Positions 1 to 11,119 of a stretch of DNA of 64,000 bases are shown in pieces. Made by a program: the position numbers and the translations under genes. The stretch comes from Epiperipatus broadwayi (Eukaryota; Onychophora; Udeonychophora; Euonychophora; Peripatidae), in contig JAQFVV010000020.1 of assembly GCA_028023455.1 (NCBI GenBank), positions 10,087,092-10,151,091 on the forward strand, in the 5' to 3' direction. The first letter of the stretch is position 1; the number at the start of each line of letters is the position of its first letter. The notes beneath the pieces were generated by a model. The model ran no database searches. It was not told where the DNA came from and saw only the letters and a list, made by a program, of their open reading frames with translations.

Positions 1-886
1 CAAAATAAGTTTTGCTAAGCTCTTACATTTAGAGTATATAAAGTCTTATTACTTACTGATCAAAACCCTGTTGATCTTAAGTACATATATTATTTTCAAA
101 TAATGTTTTCAAAATTAGATATTTAGTTTTCAGAATAACCTGTTTATCCAAATCATTAGATATATCATTTACTGATCTTGATCATATTGTCCATGGTCAT
201 TAAATAAAAGATAATTTGTAAATTTTTATTATATTTACTTTATTAAGAATTTATCAATACCTCATGAAATTTAAAGTTTAATTTATTGTTGCTATTGTAA
301 TAGTTAAATATTCTTTACTGTTTCCATTTTTTTTATGAGCCGTCTTTGCTTGTTATATTTGGATAGTGGCAAAATCCCTCTTATTGATCCAGATATATCT
401 TTTAAAATAGTAACATTTAAGTTGTTTGAATCCTGAGAAAATTAAGTTATTGATTAATAGATTCAATTTTGACTTTATTGTTGGTTTTTTTCATTTCTCA
501 AGTTATTTGCTATGTTTTGCCTTGATCTCTTATGTTTATTCTTATTGTTTAATTGACTCTGTATAATTTTTAAATGAAAGTTTCTTTTTCTAGTTTAAAA
601 CTCATAACCCATTTTAATTTAGTGGTTAAATATTTTGTTTTAGTAAAACTTAGAACCCCTTGCCTTTATTTCATTATCGTTTTGCAGTTGTTTGCCACAA
701 TATTAGTTTCATAGTTCAGGATCTCATTCTTCATCATAAACATTCCTATTCTAGCTCATCCATATTTTCTTTCTTTCATTTTCATCTTCATTTGATAGTA
801 AGTCACTATATCATAATTGATTCATCCTCCATTGATCCTTATTCTATCACCATCTTGATTCTTCATCACTCTAACACATTTCCTTT
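1..886. other. AT-rich spacer without recognised gene
   Basis: I see no open frame with recognisable protein similarity, no RNA gene and no clear repeat boundary here. The right part becomes pyrimidine-rich on the + strand and grades into the 101-bp tandem repeat. The short frame starting at 660 is a by-product of this serine/histidine-like CT-rich composition. Confidence 0.6.
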
Positions 887-1190
887 ATCTTCTTCTCACT
901 CTTAAGTTCATCCATTTTCATTAGTTAATTTTTATTTGTTTTTCTATCATCCATTTAATCTTCTTCATCTTGATTCGTTTATCCTTTTTCTTCTTCTCAC
1001 TCTTAAGTTCATCCATTTTCATTAGTTAATTTTTATTTGTTTTTCTATCATCCATTTAATCTTCTTCATCTTGATTTGTTTATCCTTTTTCTTCTTCTCA
1101 CCCTTAAGTTCATCCATTTTCATTAGTTAATTTTTATTTGTTTTTCATCATCCATTCAATCTTCTTCATCTTGATTTGTTTATCATCCAA
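887..1190. repeat. Tandem repeat, about 101 bp x 3
   Basis: Three adjacent copies of a CT-rich unit are visible. The landmark 'cttaagttcatccatt' occurs at 901, 1002 and 1103, a period of 101. The copies differ by only a few substitutions and one small deletion in the third, which suggests recent amplification. No open frame is maintained. Confidence 0.9.
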
Positions 1191-1678
1191 CTCATAATTC
1201 TAATTCCATACCCATTTCATAGATGGATCCCCTCCTGATCATTAACTATTTAGTAGAATTGCAAATTAAATTTATCTTGTAATATTTTTGCTTTGGATCT
1301 TGAAGTCAATTTAATCAATGTTTAATATTAGCTATAAGGGATGCAGGGCTGATATAATGTAATGTAAAATTGGCAGTGCCCTATAGCCTCTACTTATGTT
1401 TACTCATGCTCATGCTAGCCAAGTCTGTTCTAATATTTTATTTTGTATTTTAACTTATAAGTCATTATTCTTATGCACATGTGAAGGTCACAATGGCAGC
1501 TGGATGTCCATTTGTCATTATTCTATATATAATTATTGGAGGTTACAATATATATCAGTAAATATTTCTGCTATAAGTTAAAATGCATACCCTTATGTAT
1601 ATATCATATTTAATATGTGCACATAAAAATACATGTACATATATTTAAATAAGCATTTATTTTTATATAGCGCATGTT
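1191..1678. other. Spacer, nothing recognised
   Basis: AT-rich sequence. The small frame at 1396-1581 has no recognisable motif and no supporting splice signal, so I do not call it a gene. Confidence 0.5.
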
Positions 1679-1955
1679 TACAATTGTATTACATTCAAAT
1701 ATAAGCCTTTCAAGTTAATTGTGCATACACTTTTGCGAGTGTTAATAATAATAAATGAATACTTTCCTCCCTAGTACTTCAGATTTGCTCATACATAAGC
1801 ATTTGAGTTGTAGGAATAAGTGGATTCATTTTATTCCTGCATAAATACTATATCTTGTATTGGAGAGGAAAGTATTCATTTATTATTATTAACACTCACA
1901 AAAGCATATGCACAATTAACTTGAAAGACTGATATTTGAATGTACATATATTGTA
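1679..1955. repeat. Palindrome P1 (arms about 92 bp, loop about 91 bp)
   Basis: The left arm at 1679-1770 is the reverse complement of the right arm at 1862-1955, with about ten mismatches. A shared landmark is 'gttaataataataaatgaat' on the left and its complement on the right. The loop holds no recognised motif, and no hammerhead-like core was found in it. It belongs structurally with the other long foldback repeats in this window. Confidence 0.85.
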
Positions 1956-2134
1956 AATGAACACTTAATACATACAATTTTAATTTAAATCACATCTTAT
2001 ATATATATATGAGTACATGTGTATGTATTTTAAATGAACACTTAATATATATAATTTAAATTTAAATCAATATCACACTTATAGTGTATATATGCCGTTA
2101 GATATTAATGCAGTAAGTTAATATATATATATAT

Positions 2135-2525
2135 ACTCTTAATATATATATTTAGTATATGTATATAATTATATATGTGTATAATAAATCAGTAACTAAA
2201 TTTTCTATTTACAATTGTTTAATTTATTTTCAAAGAATTGTTTAAAAAAAAAAAACAGCTAAAGAAGAAAATTTGCAATCACTGTTTTAAATAATTATAG
2301 TTAGTTTTCTCTTTTTTTAGTTTTTAAATAATTATAGTTAGTTTTCTCTTTTTTTAGTTTTTTGAGATCATTTTAAATAATGCAAATTTTCTATTTCAGC
2401 TAAAACACAATTGTTTTAAAATAAAAATAAAAACTATCAAACAATTTTAAATAGAAAACAGTTACTGATTTATTATACATATATAATTATGTACACATAA
2501 TAAATATGATATATACATTAAGAGT
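2135..2525. repeat. Palindrome P2 with an internal direct repeat
   Basis: The outer arms, 2135-2221 and 2439-2525, are complementary over nearly their whole length, and the complementarity resumes closer to the centre (about 2240-2279 with 2384-2410). The centre holds a 37-bp unit duplicated head to tail at 2285-2320 and 2322-2357. There is no coding potential. Confidence 0.85.
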
Positions 2526-2892
2526 TTAAAATGGTTAAAAATATGATATTAAATTGAACAAAAAAATTATACTGCTCAAAGTTCTAAAAATAATTGTTAA
2601 CTGCTATATGTGAAATTATTGAATATTTGTAATATTTTCCCACCCTCTGTTCTATATCTAAGAAACTATTTGACAAAATATATGAAAAGATAAGTCTTCC
2701 AAATGGATTAGGCTGGAATAACTTAGTTATATATTAATTTTCAAGCAATTCTATTTAAATATATTAAATCTCAATTTTAAAATTTCTTTCTAACTTGAAA
2801 AAGTTCAAAAGTTAACAACTTCCATAAAAGCATTTAAAAATAGATAGAGGTTATTTAAGTTACCTAGATTTTATAAATGATGAGTTGTTTTT

Positions 2893-3140
2893 GCTAAAAT
2901 ACTTCAGAATTTCAAGAAATGTTACAAAAACTATCAGATGAAAGTACAAATGTAGGGCTAAAGACAAATATTTAAAAAACTAAAATAATGTTCAATGGAT
3001 TTTCTTAGAAGAAATTAAAGATTGATAATCATGAATTTGAAAAAATTAATAACTATAAACACCTTGGTCAGATTATTAATACAAATAGAAATATAATAGC
3101 TAATACTAATCATACAATTAAACTTTGACAGAATCCTTAA
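2893..3140 (+). pseudogene. Internal fragment of RTE-type LINE (copy 1)
   Basis: This stretch aligns with the end of the reverse transcriptase region of the full-length element at about 44,690-44,930, including the part encoding the conserved 'KYLGQII' block ('accttggtcagattatt'). It carries several stop codons and lacks both the 5' part and the 3' GAT-rich tail. It is therefore a dead fragment truncated at both ends. Confidence 0.8.
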
Positions 3141-3630
3141 CAGATGTCATGCCATACTATGCTTCACAGTTTGAACTGATAAATTTATAAAATATAACCC
3201 ATTGTTTAAATGTTTTCCATCTTGATGATATACTGAAAGACCCAAATATGAAGAATCCAAATACCCTGAAATTTATAACTACTGAAATGTGGAATTAATC
3301 CTGATTCTGATTGATAAAAAGGCAAAGAATAATATTTAAGAGAATAGTTAACTGCTATATAGAGATAAAATATATATTCTAAAAAAACTATCTGGATTTA
3401 TAAGCAAACTTATTTAACAAATCCACAGTAAGAATGTTCATTTTATATATATATATCATGGACAAAGCATCCGTATATTGAACGTAATGAGTGCTTCCGT
3501 AGAAAAATTCACTAAAATTTTCAAAAGCTTTAATTAAAATTCAATTTAAATGCAGTAAATTCACAGACATCAATAATTAAAATACAGTAAATGAAATTAA
3601 AAGTAATTAATTCAACTTTTGGATTATAAC
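3141..3630. other. Spacer, nothing recognised
   Basis: AT-rich sequence between the LINE fragment and the satellite. I see no reading frame, palindrome or RNA gene. Confidence 0.5.
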
Positions 3631-3935
3631 GCAATTTTTTTTAGTAAGTTGAATTTGTTTTATATATAACGAAAGAATGAACTTGATTAACGCATTGTAA
3701 TGCAATTTTTTTTACTAACAGTTGAATTTATTTTATATATAACAAAAGAATGAACTTGACTAAAGCATTCTAATGCAATTTTTTTTACTAACAGTTGGAT
3801 TCGTTTTATATATAATGAAAGAATGAACTTGACTAATGCATTGTAACACAATTTTTTTTACTAACAGTTGAATTCGTTTTATATATAATGAAAGAATGAA
3901 CTTGATTAATGCATTATAATGCAATTTTTGTGTAA
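3631..3935. repeat. Satellite-like tandem repeat, 71-73 bp x about 4
   Basis: The block 'gcaattttttttacta' recurs at 3631, 3702, 3775, 3848 and 3921, giving periods of 71-73. Each unit contains 'gttttatatataa', 'gaaagaatgaactt' and, at the unit junction, the near-palindrome 'gcattgtaatgc'. The copies differ by a few substitutions each. Confidence 0.9.
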
Positions 3936-6610
3936 TATATATATATTAGGTGCTATTATGTAAAAATTATTGTGGCAAATGAAATAAAAACATTATTAAA
4001 AAAAGAAGTGTGCTTCCATTCCTAAAAAAGTCATGCTTCATCACTGATATATATATATAATATACATTTTGTTTTAAATATTATATTTTTGATATATTTT
4101 TTAAATATTATTCTTATTATCTATTTCATTATTTTGCATTATGCTTTAAATTGTATTCAAGTTATATATAATCAATTTTGTGATAGCTCAAAGGAGTTTA
4201 TGACATAATGTAATATTCCTTTGAATTATGGTAAAACGTATATAAATAGTTAATATTACTGTTAATATGTAAAAAAAAAATTGTAAATTTTTGAAACATA
4301 TAATATATTAGTCTATTAGAAGATGCTAGAAATCAGACCATTAGAAATTACATTTACTCTTGATTTGAAAAAAACCACTAATAACTTTCATATATATGAC
4401 TTCAACATTATATTAGATATTTGTGTGTGCATATAACCAATAATTATTTTCACTTTCTTGAAACAGCTTTTATTAAAATGAGATAAGTGGAAAAAAGAGA
4501 TTCATAGTTAGAGAAATAATTCAGTAATATAAACTTAAAGAAGATAAGCTTATTTATGGTATGTAATGATTTTGGAGAAAGGGCCTGTTTTAATTGCTAA
4601 TAGAATTTTTTGACATATAGCCTACACATAAAAAATTCTGATTTATTTAAGAAGTCATTTTACATCAAATCATCAATATATGCATAGTGTAATCATATAC
4701 ATTATAAATTTTACAATCAGGTTCAAATAAATAATAATAATAAATAATCCTCTACTCCAGCTAGTGATTGTATTTTAAGCTTTCATATTACATGAATCCA
4801 ATTTGTAATAATCTTAGGATCAAAAGATTAAGTATGATAAATGATACTTAATAAAAAAATTTAAATATTTAATTATAAGTTATTATTAATGATATGATTA
4901 AATAATAAAAGGTATTTTACTGTATTCAATCAATATCTTAAGCAATTAACTATTTATTAGGGATACTTATATGAGAGTATCAAAAGAAAAAGAACAGTGT
5001 TTCTTTAAAACAGAGTACTTTTAAAATAATGCAAACAATAAAATAATGTCACCATATTTATTTATGCAAATTGTTAAATGGTGTGCATTAAAATTATTGC
5101 GACAAAGACCCTGTAATTAATAAAATATAATTATTAACAAAAAAATTTACATTATTATTAATTAAATCAATTTTATAACAATAAATTTTCAACATTAACT
5201 ACTAATATTCTCATGATGTTTTAATTAGGAAAATCTTGTCTAATTTATTAATAATAAAATGTATAGTGTATCTTAACGTGATGTAAAACGAAAACACGTT
5301 ATTGGTTAAAGCCGTTAAATTGGCGAAAGCCATTAAGTTTTATTTAAAGACAGAGGAATATAAACAATAAACAAACAAAAAATGTTTATTAGATCTTTTG
5401 TTAAATAACAAGATTTGTTTCCTATAAGTTTCCAGAGGATAAACTTATATACTCTTCTTAATGTACGGTTTTATTTCATCTAACATAAAATACTTATTAA
5501 GCTCATATTATAAATATAACTGTAATACAATGTTGTCAAAAGATCGACTCCACTAAACAAATAATATCTATAAAAGTATCGATGCCACAAGTATCATTAA
5601 CTATACTATATATTGTCAAGTAAATCTGTGGTTTATCTAAGTGGATAAAATAAGAAGGGTAATATTTATAAAATATTTCAACTATAGAACACTTTCATTT
5701 CTGCATATATCTCAGATACCTTTAATTATGGAAGCATATAATTAAATTAAGAGACCAATAAAACATATGAAAATATTAAATATTATATCTTAACTATAAA
5801 TAATTATTAGTTAACTTTAACCATTTAAGACAAGATCTCCATGGTACACACTTATATTAAATTGTAATTATAAAATTTAAATATACTACCTGTATTATCA
5901 CTTGGTATACTTTCTTCTAGTGAGAATTCTTTATTAAACACACAACTCTAAATATTATAATAATTAAGCATATTCACTAAATATAATATATCCTTCTAAT
6001 TCAGTCTTTTAACAATCCAAAAATGTTTATCCTAATGGAATCTCTTAAAATCTTTGAAATGATTAAATCCTTAGTTATTTTATATTGTAAAATCCCAATG
6101 GATGGACAAATAAAACTTATTCCTTATAGTAAAATAATTAATAATGAAGTTTGAGTTTCTTAAAAGAAATCCAATAATAATAATGTTTCAAATATTCCAC
6201 ATAAACACAATAAATTGTTTTTATTTCCTTGGTGTGGGACATAAGAAATAATTTGTTGAGCAATGACATTTCTTAATTATAGTACTTTCCTTTTTTTTTT
6301 TACAAAGATAAAAATCCAATAATTAAAAGCAATTCTTAACAAAAATTATTCAAAATACAGGTATTTGGTTAACTATAGTGAAATATAATCTTAGGTGAAT
6401 TTTAGAGAACAGGTAAATTGATACTATGGCTTTTATAAAAAGATATACTGTATATATATAATAGCATTCCAAAATGAATTTAAGATTTCATACTTCAATT
6501 AAAAATTTTAAAATTTCCTTTCTTTTAATGCATTACCAGATGATGAACATTGTTAATTATTTTAATTCTCCATTTACTAGTTTCAAGGTACATTTGCCAT
6601 ACAGAGGCCA
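3936..6610. other. Long AT-rich spacer
   Basis: I find no recognisable gene in 2.7 kb. A slightly GC-richer patch at 5,275-5,360 contains a CCAAT-type 'attggtt' and a short imperfect repeat ('agccgttaa', 'agccattaa'), but it has no linked open frame, so I do not call a promoter. Confidence 0.5.
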
Positions 6611-6618
6611 ATGTCTGT

Positions 6619-6696
6619 TTAGTTATTTACTCCATTGTCATTGTGCTTCAAGATATCAATGTGGCTAATTTTAAATTTATCCTCTTTACAGGTTTC
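6619..6696 (-). CDS. Candidate terminal exon, unknown protein
   Basis: On the minus strand a strong 3' splice site (a long pyrimidine tract followed by TGCAG) ends just before 6696. The following 25 codons are open in phase 0 and end at a TAA at 6619-6621. The encoded peptide is hydrophilic, rich in Lys, Asp and His. The candidate exon at 10,540-10,664 on the same strand ends in phase 0, so the two could belong to one gene with an intron of about 3.8 kb, but intermediate exons may exist. No family is recognised. It could be chance. Confidence 0.25.
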   Translation of the reverse strand, partial: ETCKEDKFKISHIDILKHNDNGVNN

Positions 6697-6719
6697 CTGC
6701 AGACAGGAAAGAAAAAAAA

Positions 6720-7545
6720 TCTTAACAAGTAGGTGTATTTATAGGTTTGTGTCATATGATTAATTAGATCATAATCTTCACTAAAAAAATTTCGCTCTTT
6801 TGGGTTTTTATGGGAAAATTTTATCATTGTTGTGTAGTAGACAATTCTTAAAACTTTCCAATTTTCTATGAAATTATTCTTAAAATTACAAAATAATCAT
6901 TTTTAAATATTTTAAATACAATATTACATTAATTATTGAAATTAAAATACATATTAGCACATTACAAATAAAATATCCATATTGTAAATATTTAAATAAA
7001 TAATATTTGTATTTTATTTATATTCCCATTAATTAACATTATTATCACCAATAATAATAAATCAAGTTCAATATTTTTGATTATACTCGTTTAAATTTAA
7101 AAACATCTAAGAAATATTAATGAAATCACACACACATATTTGAATATTATAATTAAATTTTCTACCACTATTAAGTGTAATTTTAATCGTATATGTACAA
7201 TAATAAAATAATTATTATACTATTTTGAATAATTTATTCCTATGTTGTTAATATTATAGATTTTTATTTCATTTATTGTTCTTTTAAAATTAAATCTATG
7301 GTCATGAGTGTTTTAATAATTAAATATAAACTGTGATTAAAAAAAAAATTTAACACATATTTCTAAATGCTTGTTATATAAACGATTTATAGAACAACTT
7401 AGTTTCATTCTAAAAAAATTACTTCGCAAGGTAATATTATCAATAATAATATTAATATAGTTTTAATATTATTATTTATAGTAATGATAATATTAATAAG
7501 AAATAATAATTGCAATATTGATAAACCAATAAAAAAAAAATTGAT
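6720..7545. other. AT-rich spacer
   Basis: Nothing recognised apart from short AT-rich simple-sequence runs such as the ATT-rich stretch near 7440-7510. Confidence 0.5.
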
Positions 7546-7549
7546 TATT

Positions 7550-7660
7550 TTTTTCCTCATGTGTCATAGCATCAGCCAGGAAGCGAACTCGCTAACCCGG
7601 GACAACTGCTTTTAAGGCAACTGTGCTGACCTCTCGACCACCAACGCTTGACAAAAATTA
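7550..7660 (-). mobile_element. tRNA-derived SINE, copy a
   Basis: Read on the minus strand, 7647 to 7569 folds like a tRNA. It has a 7-bp acceptor stem (GCGTTGG with CTGATGC, allowing G-U), a D-arm-like 'GGTCGAGAGGTCAGC', a 5-bp anticodon stem with loop CTTAAAA, and a T-arm carrying a small internal insertion. A short A-rich tail follows. The sequence TGATTATT flanks the insertion at 7542-7549 and 7661-7668 as an 8-bp target-site duplication. A related copy sits at 36,515-36,620. It is probably a SINE rather than a working tRNA gene, because the T arm is disrupted. Confidence 0.75.
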
Positions 7661-7689
7661 TGATTATTGCTACCAATTCATATATTAAT

Positions 7690-7700
7690 CCCCCCTCCCC

Positions 7701-7750
<50 letters not shown>
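7690..7750 (+). repeat. Poly-C tract
   Basis: An interrupted C-rich run includes 46 uninterrupted cytosines at 7702-7747. It makes a spurious poly-proline reading frame. Its length may be inaccurate, since homopolymers are error-prone in assemblies. Confidence 0.9.
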
Positions 7751-7759
7751 TTGGGATTT

Positions 7760-8980
7760 CATTACTATATATACACTAACTATTCCTTTGGCTTGGCTTG
7801 CTTTATTAGATCAAAACAATGTAATGTAGTTGGTAATTCAAATATATTTAAATAATATTTACATGAAATAATAATACATGGGTTATCAACAACAGATAAA
7901 AATAAGTATAGTAATACATTTCTATAAACGATGTTGCAGTTCATTTTTAACTGACGTTAATAACTCATGCATTCTCAACTACCTTATATTGTTTTATTTT
8001 ATTAATACATGTAAAGTCGATCCATGACTTAACTTGTGTTAATAGAATAATAGTAAAACTAAGAAGTATAAAAGAATATAATGCAATGGATTATCTAAAT
8101 ATATTTTTAATTTATATATATATAAGACAGATAAATTCTGAGCAGTAAAAAATTTTTAATGTTTTATTATGTAAATTCCAATTTTAATTTTTGATGTATT
8201 GAATATCAAATAAAAATTTTCATTGCTAATTCTCTCCATTTCTCTAGTTGTTCCGCTGCCATTATTAGAAATTTTGATAATTAAAATATATTTAGATAAT
8301 ACTTACATGAAATAATTATCATCTTCAGTATAACAAAAAATATAACTTTTATTAAATACAATTGACAATAATTTTAAATTAAATTATTTTATATTTCTCA
8401 TGTAACAATTTTTAAAATGTCTATAAAATTTTAGCACCATTATTTAAATATATTTATTCAATAAAATTTTAACCAGATTACCAAAAACTATCTCTTAACT
8501 TCTCTAGTATGTATTTTAATATGCAAACCACAACATCTTACTTTATCATGTTACAATAAACATAAAGGGAATGGTATCAAATTCAGTATTTCTCTTGCTG
8601 TACTTGCAGCATTTTAAAATTAACTTTTGCACATGTTAAATGTATCTAAACGGACATCCTAAAAATATTATCAATTTCCTAATAAAAGTTTATCAAATTC
8701 TCAACTATTACTCTTGTTGTGCTGGTGCCATTTTATATTTTACTTTAACACATGCTAAATATATATTTAAACTAATATCCTAAAAGTTTATCAAATTCTT
8801 TATTCTAGCATGTGTATATTTCCCAAAAGTAAAAAATTATTTGACTTAATCAAATTCATTATTATAACTGATATAAATTGACATTATTCAAATGAGAAAT
8901 TAAATATGTGGTACAAATGCAATTTAATTAATTTAAACTATACTTACCTTGCTTTATGAAAAACTATAATTTTCATTTAA
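7760..8980. repeat. AT-rich spacer with diverged repeat units (8,230-8,830)
   Basis: Most of this stretch has no recognisable feature. Within 8,230-8,830 a motif of the form 'ctcttgttgtgctggtgccatttta' recurs three times (about 8,233, 8,592 and 8,711). The last two sit in a longer duplicated unit of about 118 bp that also shares 'aacacatgctaaat' and 'atcctaaaa'. The units are old and diverged. Confidence 0.5.
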
Positions 8981-10238
8981 AAATTTTCGGTACTCGTCGA
9001 AGAGCCCCCATATACCACTGGATGGTGCCGTTTTCACGCTAAAACACATAAAAATGCCGTTTCTGCGGCCGACACGTTCGAACCCGCATTTTCTATAATA
9101 CAACTTTTTTGTTGTGCCACAGATTGCAGGCCACTATGTCACGTTGCAGTACAGCATTATGTTTTATGCAGCAAATACATTTTCCGAATTCGCACAGTTT
9201 ATAAAATGGTTAGGGCTTGGGGAGAGGGTGTGTTTTTTTTAATTGGATGGAAATGTTGTTTTCATTGGATTTTTTTTTATTTTAAAGTATTGAAATGTTC
9301 AGATTTTGTAAAGTAATAATTAACAGACTTTTTACACCATAGTGTATTGAAGTTTTAAGTAGTAAATGTTGACGAGATATATGTATAAAGTGAGTTGGAA
9401 TTAGGTAATGAGTCAAGTAACGTACTGTTCATAACATTCCACGAGACAAAGAAGATTGTACCATGTGTATATTTTTGAAATAAAAAAGAGCGTTAACATA
9501 AAAATATCCCATAAGAAAAGTACAATTGTACACTGTTTTTTTAAATGTCATAAAAAGCATATATTATAAACATTTTATATATATATTTGTCGTTGTTTAA
9601 AAAAGTTTTAGTTTATTTCTTTTCTCCGACTACTGTTATATTTTGTTGAATATAGTTAATGTTTATTGTTATCATTTATTTTATAGATGTTAGTAAAAGA
9701 AAATATTTACAAAAATACGATTTTGATATTTTTTATTTTAGCATTATTAAACAACAGAACACTAACTGTAAACCTAACCCTAAAACTAACCCTAAAGCTA
9801 ACCCTAAAACTAACCCTAAACCTAACCCTAAACTTAACCATAACAACTTTTACTTTTAGTTGTCATTCTATTTGAAATAAAAAATAGCGGTAAACAACAA
9901 AAAAAAAAAAGCCGTAACCCCAGTAAAAAAATCTCCGATAGAAAATTTATTTTTCTAATAAAAAGCAAACTAAAAAAAACAAATCAAATTGTAATTTGTT
10001 TATTTTATTTTACATTTATTATTATCATTTAATTTGTATACGTTAATAAAAAATAATATTTAAAATTAAATAATATTTAAAAAAGATGATTTTCTTTTGT
10101 TTTTATTTTCGCATTACAAAAAACAAATCAAAATGATTATAATTAACAGCCCGGGAATGATCATATTTTATAGTTTAAGTGTGAAAACTGCGCCATCGAG
10201 TGGGATATAGTAGCTATTCGACGACAACCAAATTTTCT
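8981..10238. mobile_element. Non-autonomous DNA transposon with long terminal inverted repeats
   Basis: The left end (about 8989-9045) and right end (about 10,171-10,230) are inverted repeats of one another at about three-quarters identity. Both begin with a 'ggt..tcgtcgaa.agc' motif and share 'tatacccac..gatggcgc.gttttcac'. No transposase frame lies between them, so the 1.25-kb element is non-autonomous. Superfamily and target-site duplication could not be fixed by eye. The interior contains the telomere-like repeats at 9,773-9,838. A GC-richer segment with a B-box-like 'gttcgaaccc' lies inside the left end. Confidence 0.65.
9773..9838 (-). repeat. Telomere-like 12-mer repeat array
   Basis: Five and a half head-to-tail units of NCTAACCCTAAA are present. 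On the minus strand this reads TTTAGGGTTAGN, which embeds the TTAGGG telomere hexamer in a 12-bp higher-order unit. It lies inside the inverted-repeat-bounded element, so it is probably part of that element and not a scar of chromosome fusion. Confidence 0.85.
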
Positions 10239-10539
10239 AACTCTGTAATCTTTTAATTAGTGCTGCCCTCTTTTTGAGTTTTTATGACATCATTTAAAAA
10301 CAATTACATTATAGGTTTTTCCACACATTTTTATATTTCAAATTACAATTTTTTTAAAAAACAAAGCCAAAATTTATATGCTAGTAAAATTCTATACAAA
10401 AAAAGAAAGAAAATCATGTAAGATTCTTCAAAATTGATGCAATATTTATTGAGCTATAAAGTTACAAACAAACAAACTTTCATATTTATGTAGTAATATA
10501 AATATAAGTGGATTATTTATCTTCTATAAAAAAAATTAC
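10239..10539. other. Spacer, possible intron
   Basis: AT-rich stretch between the DNA element and the candidate exon. If the exon call is right, this is intron. No other feature seen. Confidence 0.4.
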
Positions 10540-10664
10540 CTGAGGATAATGAGTAATAATGCGGTCTTCAGCTGCTTTGTGCCGTAGCATCGTTTTACAA
10601 GGAGATTCTTTAGGCATATAAAAATATGTAAAGTCCCAGTTAAATTTTTAAAACTGATAAATTC
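10540..10664 (-). CDS. Candidate first coding exon, unknown protein
   Basis: On the minus strand the segment is preceded by a textbook acceptor (TTTTTTTAATTTCAG) and followed by a strong donor (CAG/GTAATT). It is GC-richer than its surroundings. An in-frame TAA precedes the ATG at 10,615-10,617. From that ATG 26 codons run open to the donor in phase 0, encoding a basic peptide beginning MPKESPCKTML and containing 'HKAAEDRI'. The exon would therefore hold the end of the 5' UTR and the start codon. I do not recognise the protein. Downstream exons would lie at lower coordinates, and 6,619-6,696 is one candidate. Confidence 0.4.
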
Positions 10665-11119
10665 CTGAAATTAAAAAAATATATATGTATATTAAAACAG
10701 AATAAAAATACTTATAGACAAAAAAAAATAAAAGTAAAAAAGTTCAATAAAAATTATTTGTTTTAACTTCTGAGCAGCTAAATATACTTTATAGTTCCAT
10801 ATTAATCAGATGTATATTTTATTCAAATGAAAATCAAATCAACACTTAACTCCATAGAAGTTTGCCTTACAGTTGACTATCTATTAAATATGGAATCATA
10901 TTTAAAATTGATCTTGATTCTGTGAATAAAGCTTAAAAAAGAAAAATAGTACTAAAAAAAAAAAATTATAACTGCCTAAAATTCAAAATTTAAAGCAACT
11001 TTTAACAATTAAGCTTTGTCCCATATGATCTTCTAGCCCTTTCTCTTTAGAGGCTACAATTTATACACTATAAAAACATGAATAGCCACCAAGTATTTGA
11101 TCTTAATAGAAATATAATT
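10665..11119. other. AT-rich spacer
   Basis: No recognised gene or repeat before the 5' end of the decayed LINE copy at about 11,120. Confidence 0.5.

Noticed and set aside
3631-3935. CRISPR-like regular repeats
   Set aside because: The units are contiguous tandem repeats without unique spacers, in eukaryotic-type DNA.
7667-7855. Proline-rich open frame
   Set aside because: Produced by the poly-C tract; no other coding signal.
9773-9838. Scar of an ancestral chromosome end
   Set aside because: The array is short, has a 12-bp variant period and lies within a transposon, so a fusion scar is unlikely.
9659-9875. Two overlapping frames with repeated Asn-Pro-Lys or Leu-Thr-Leu
   Set aside because: Translations of the telomere-like 12-mer array.
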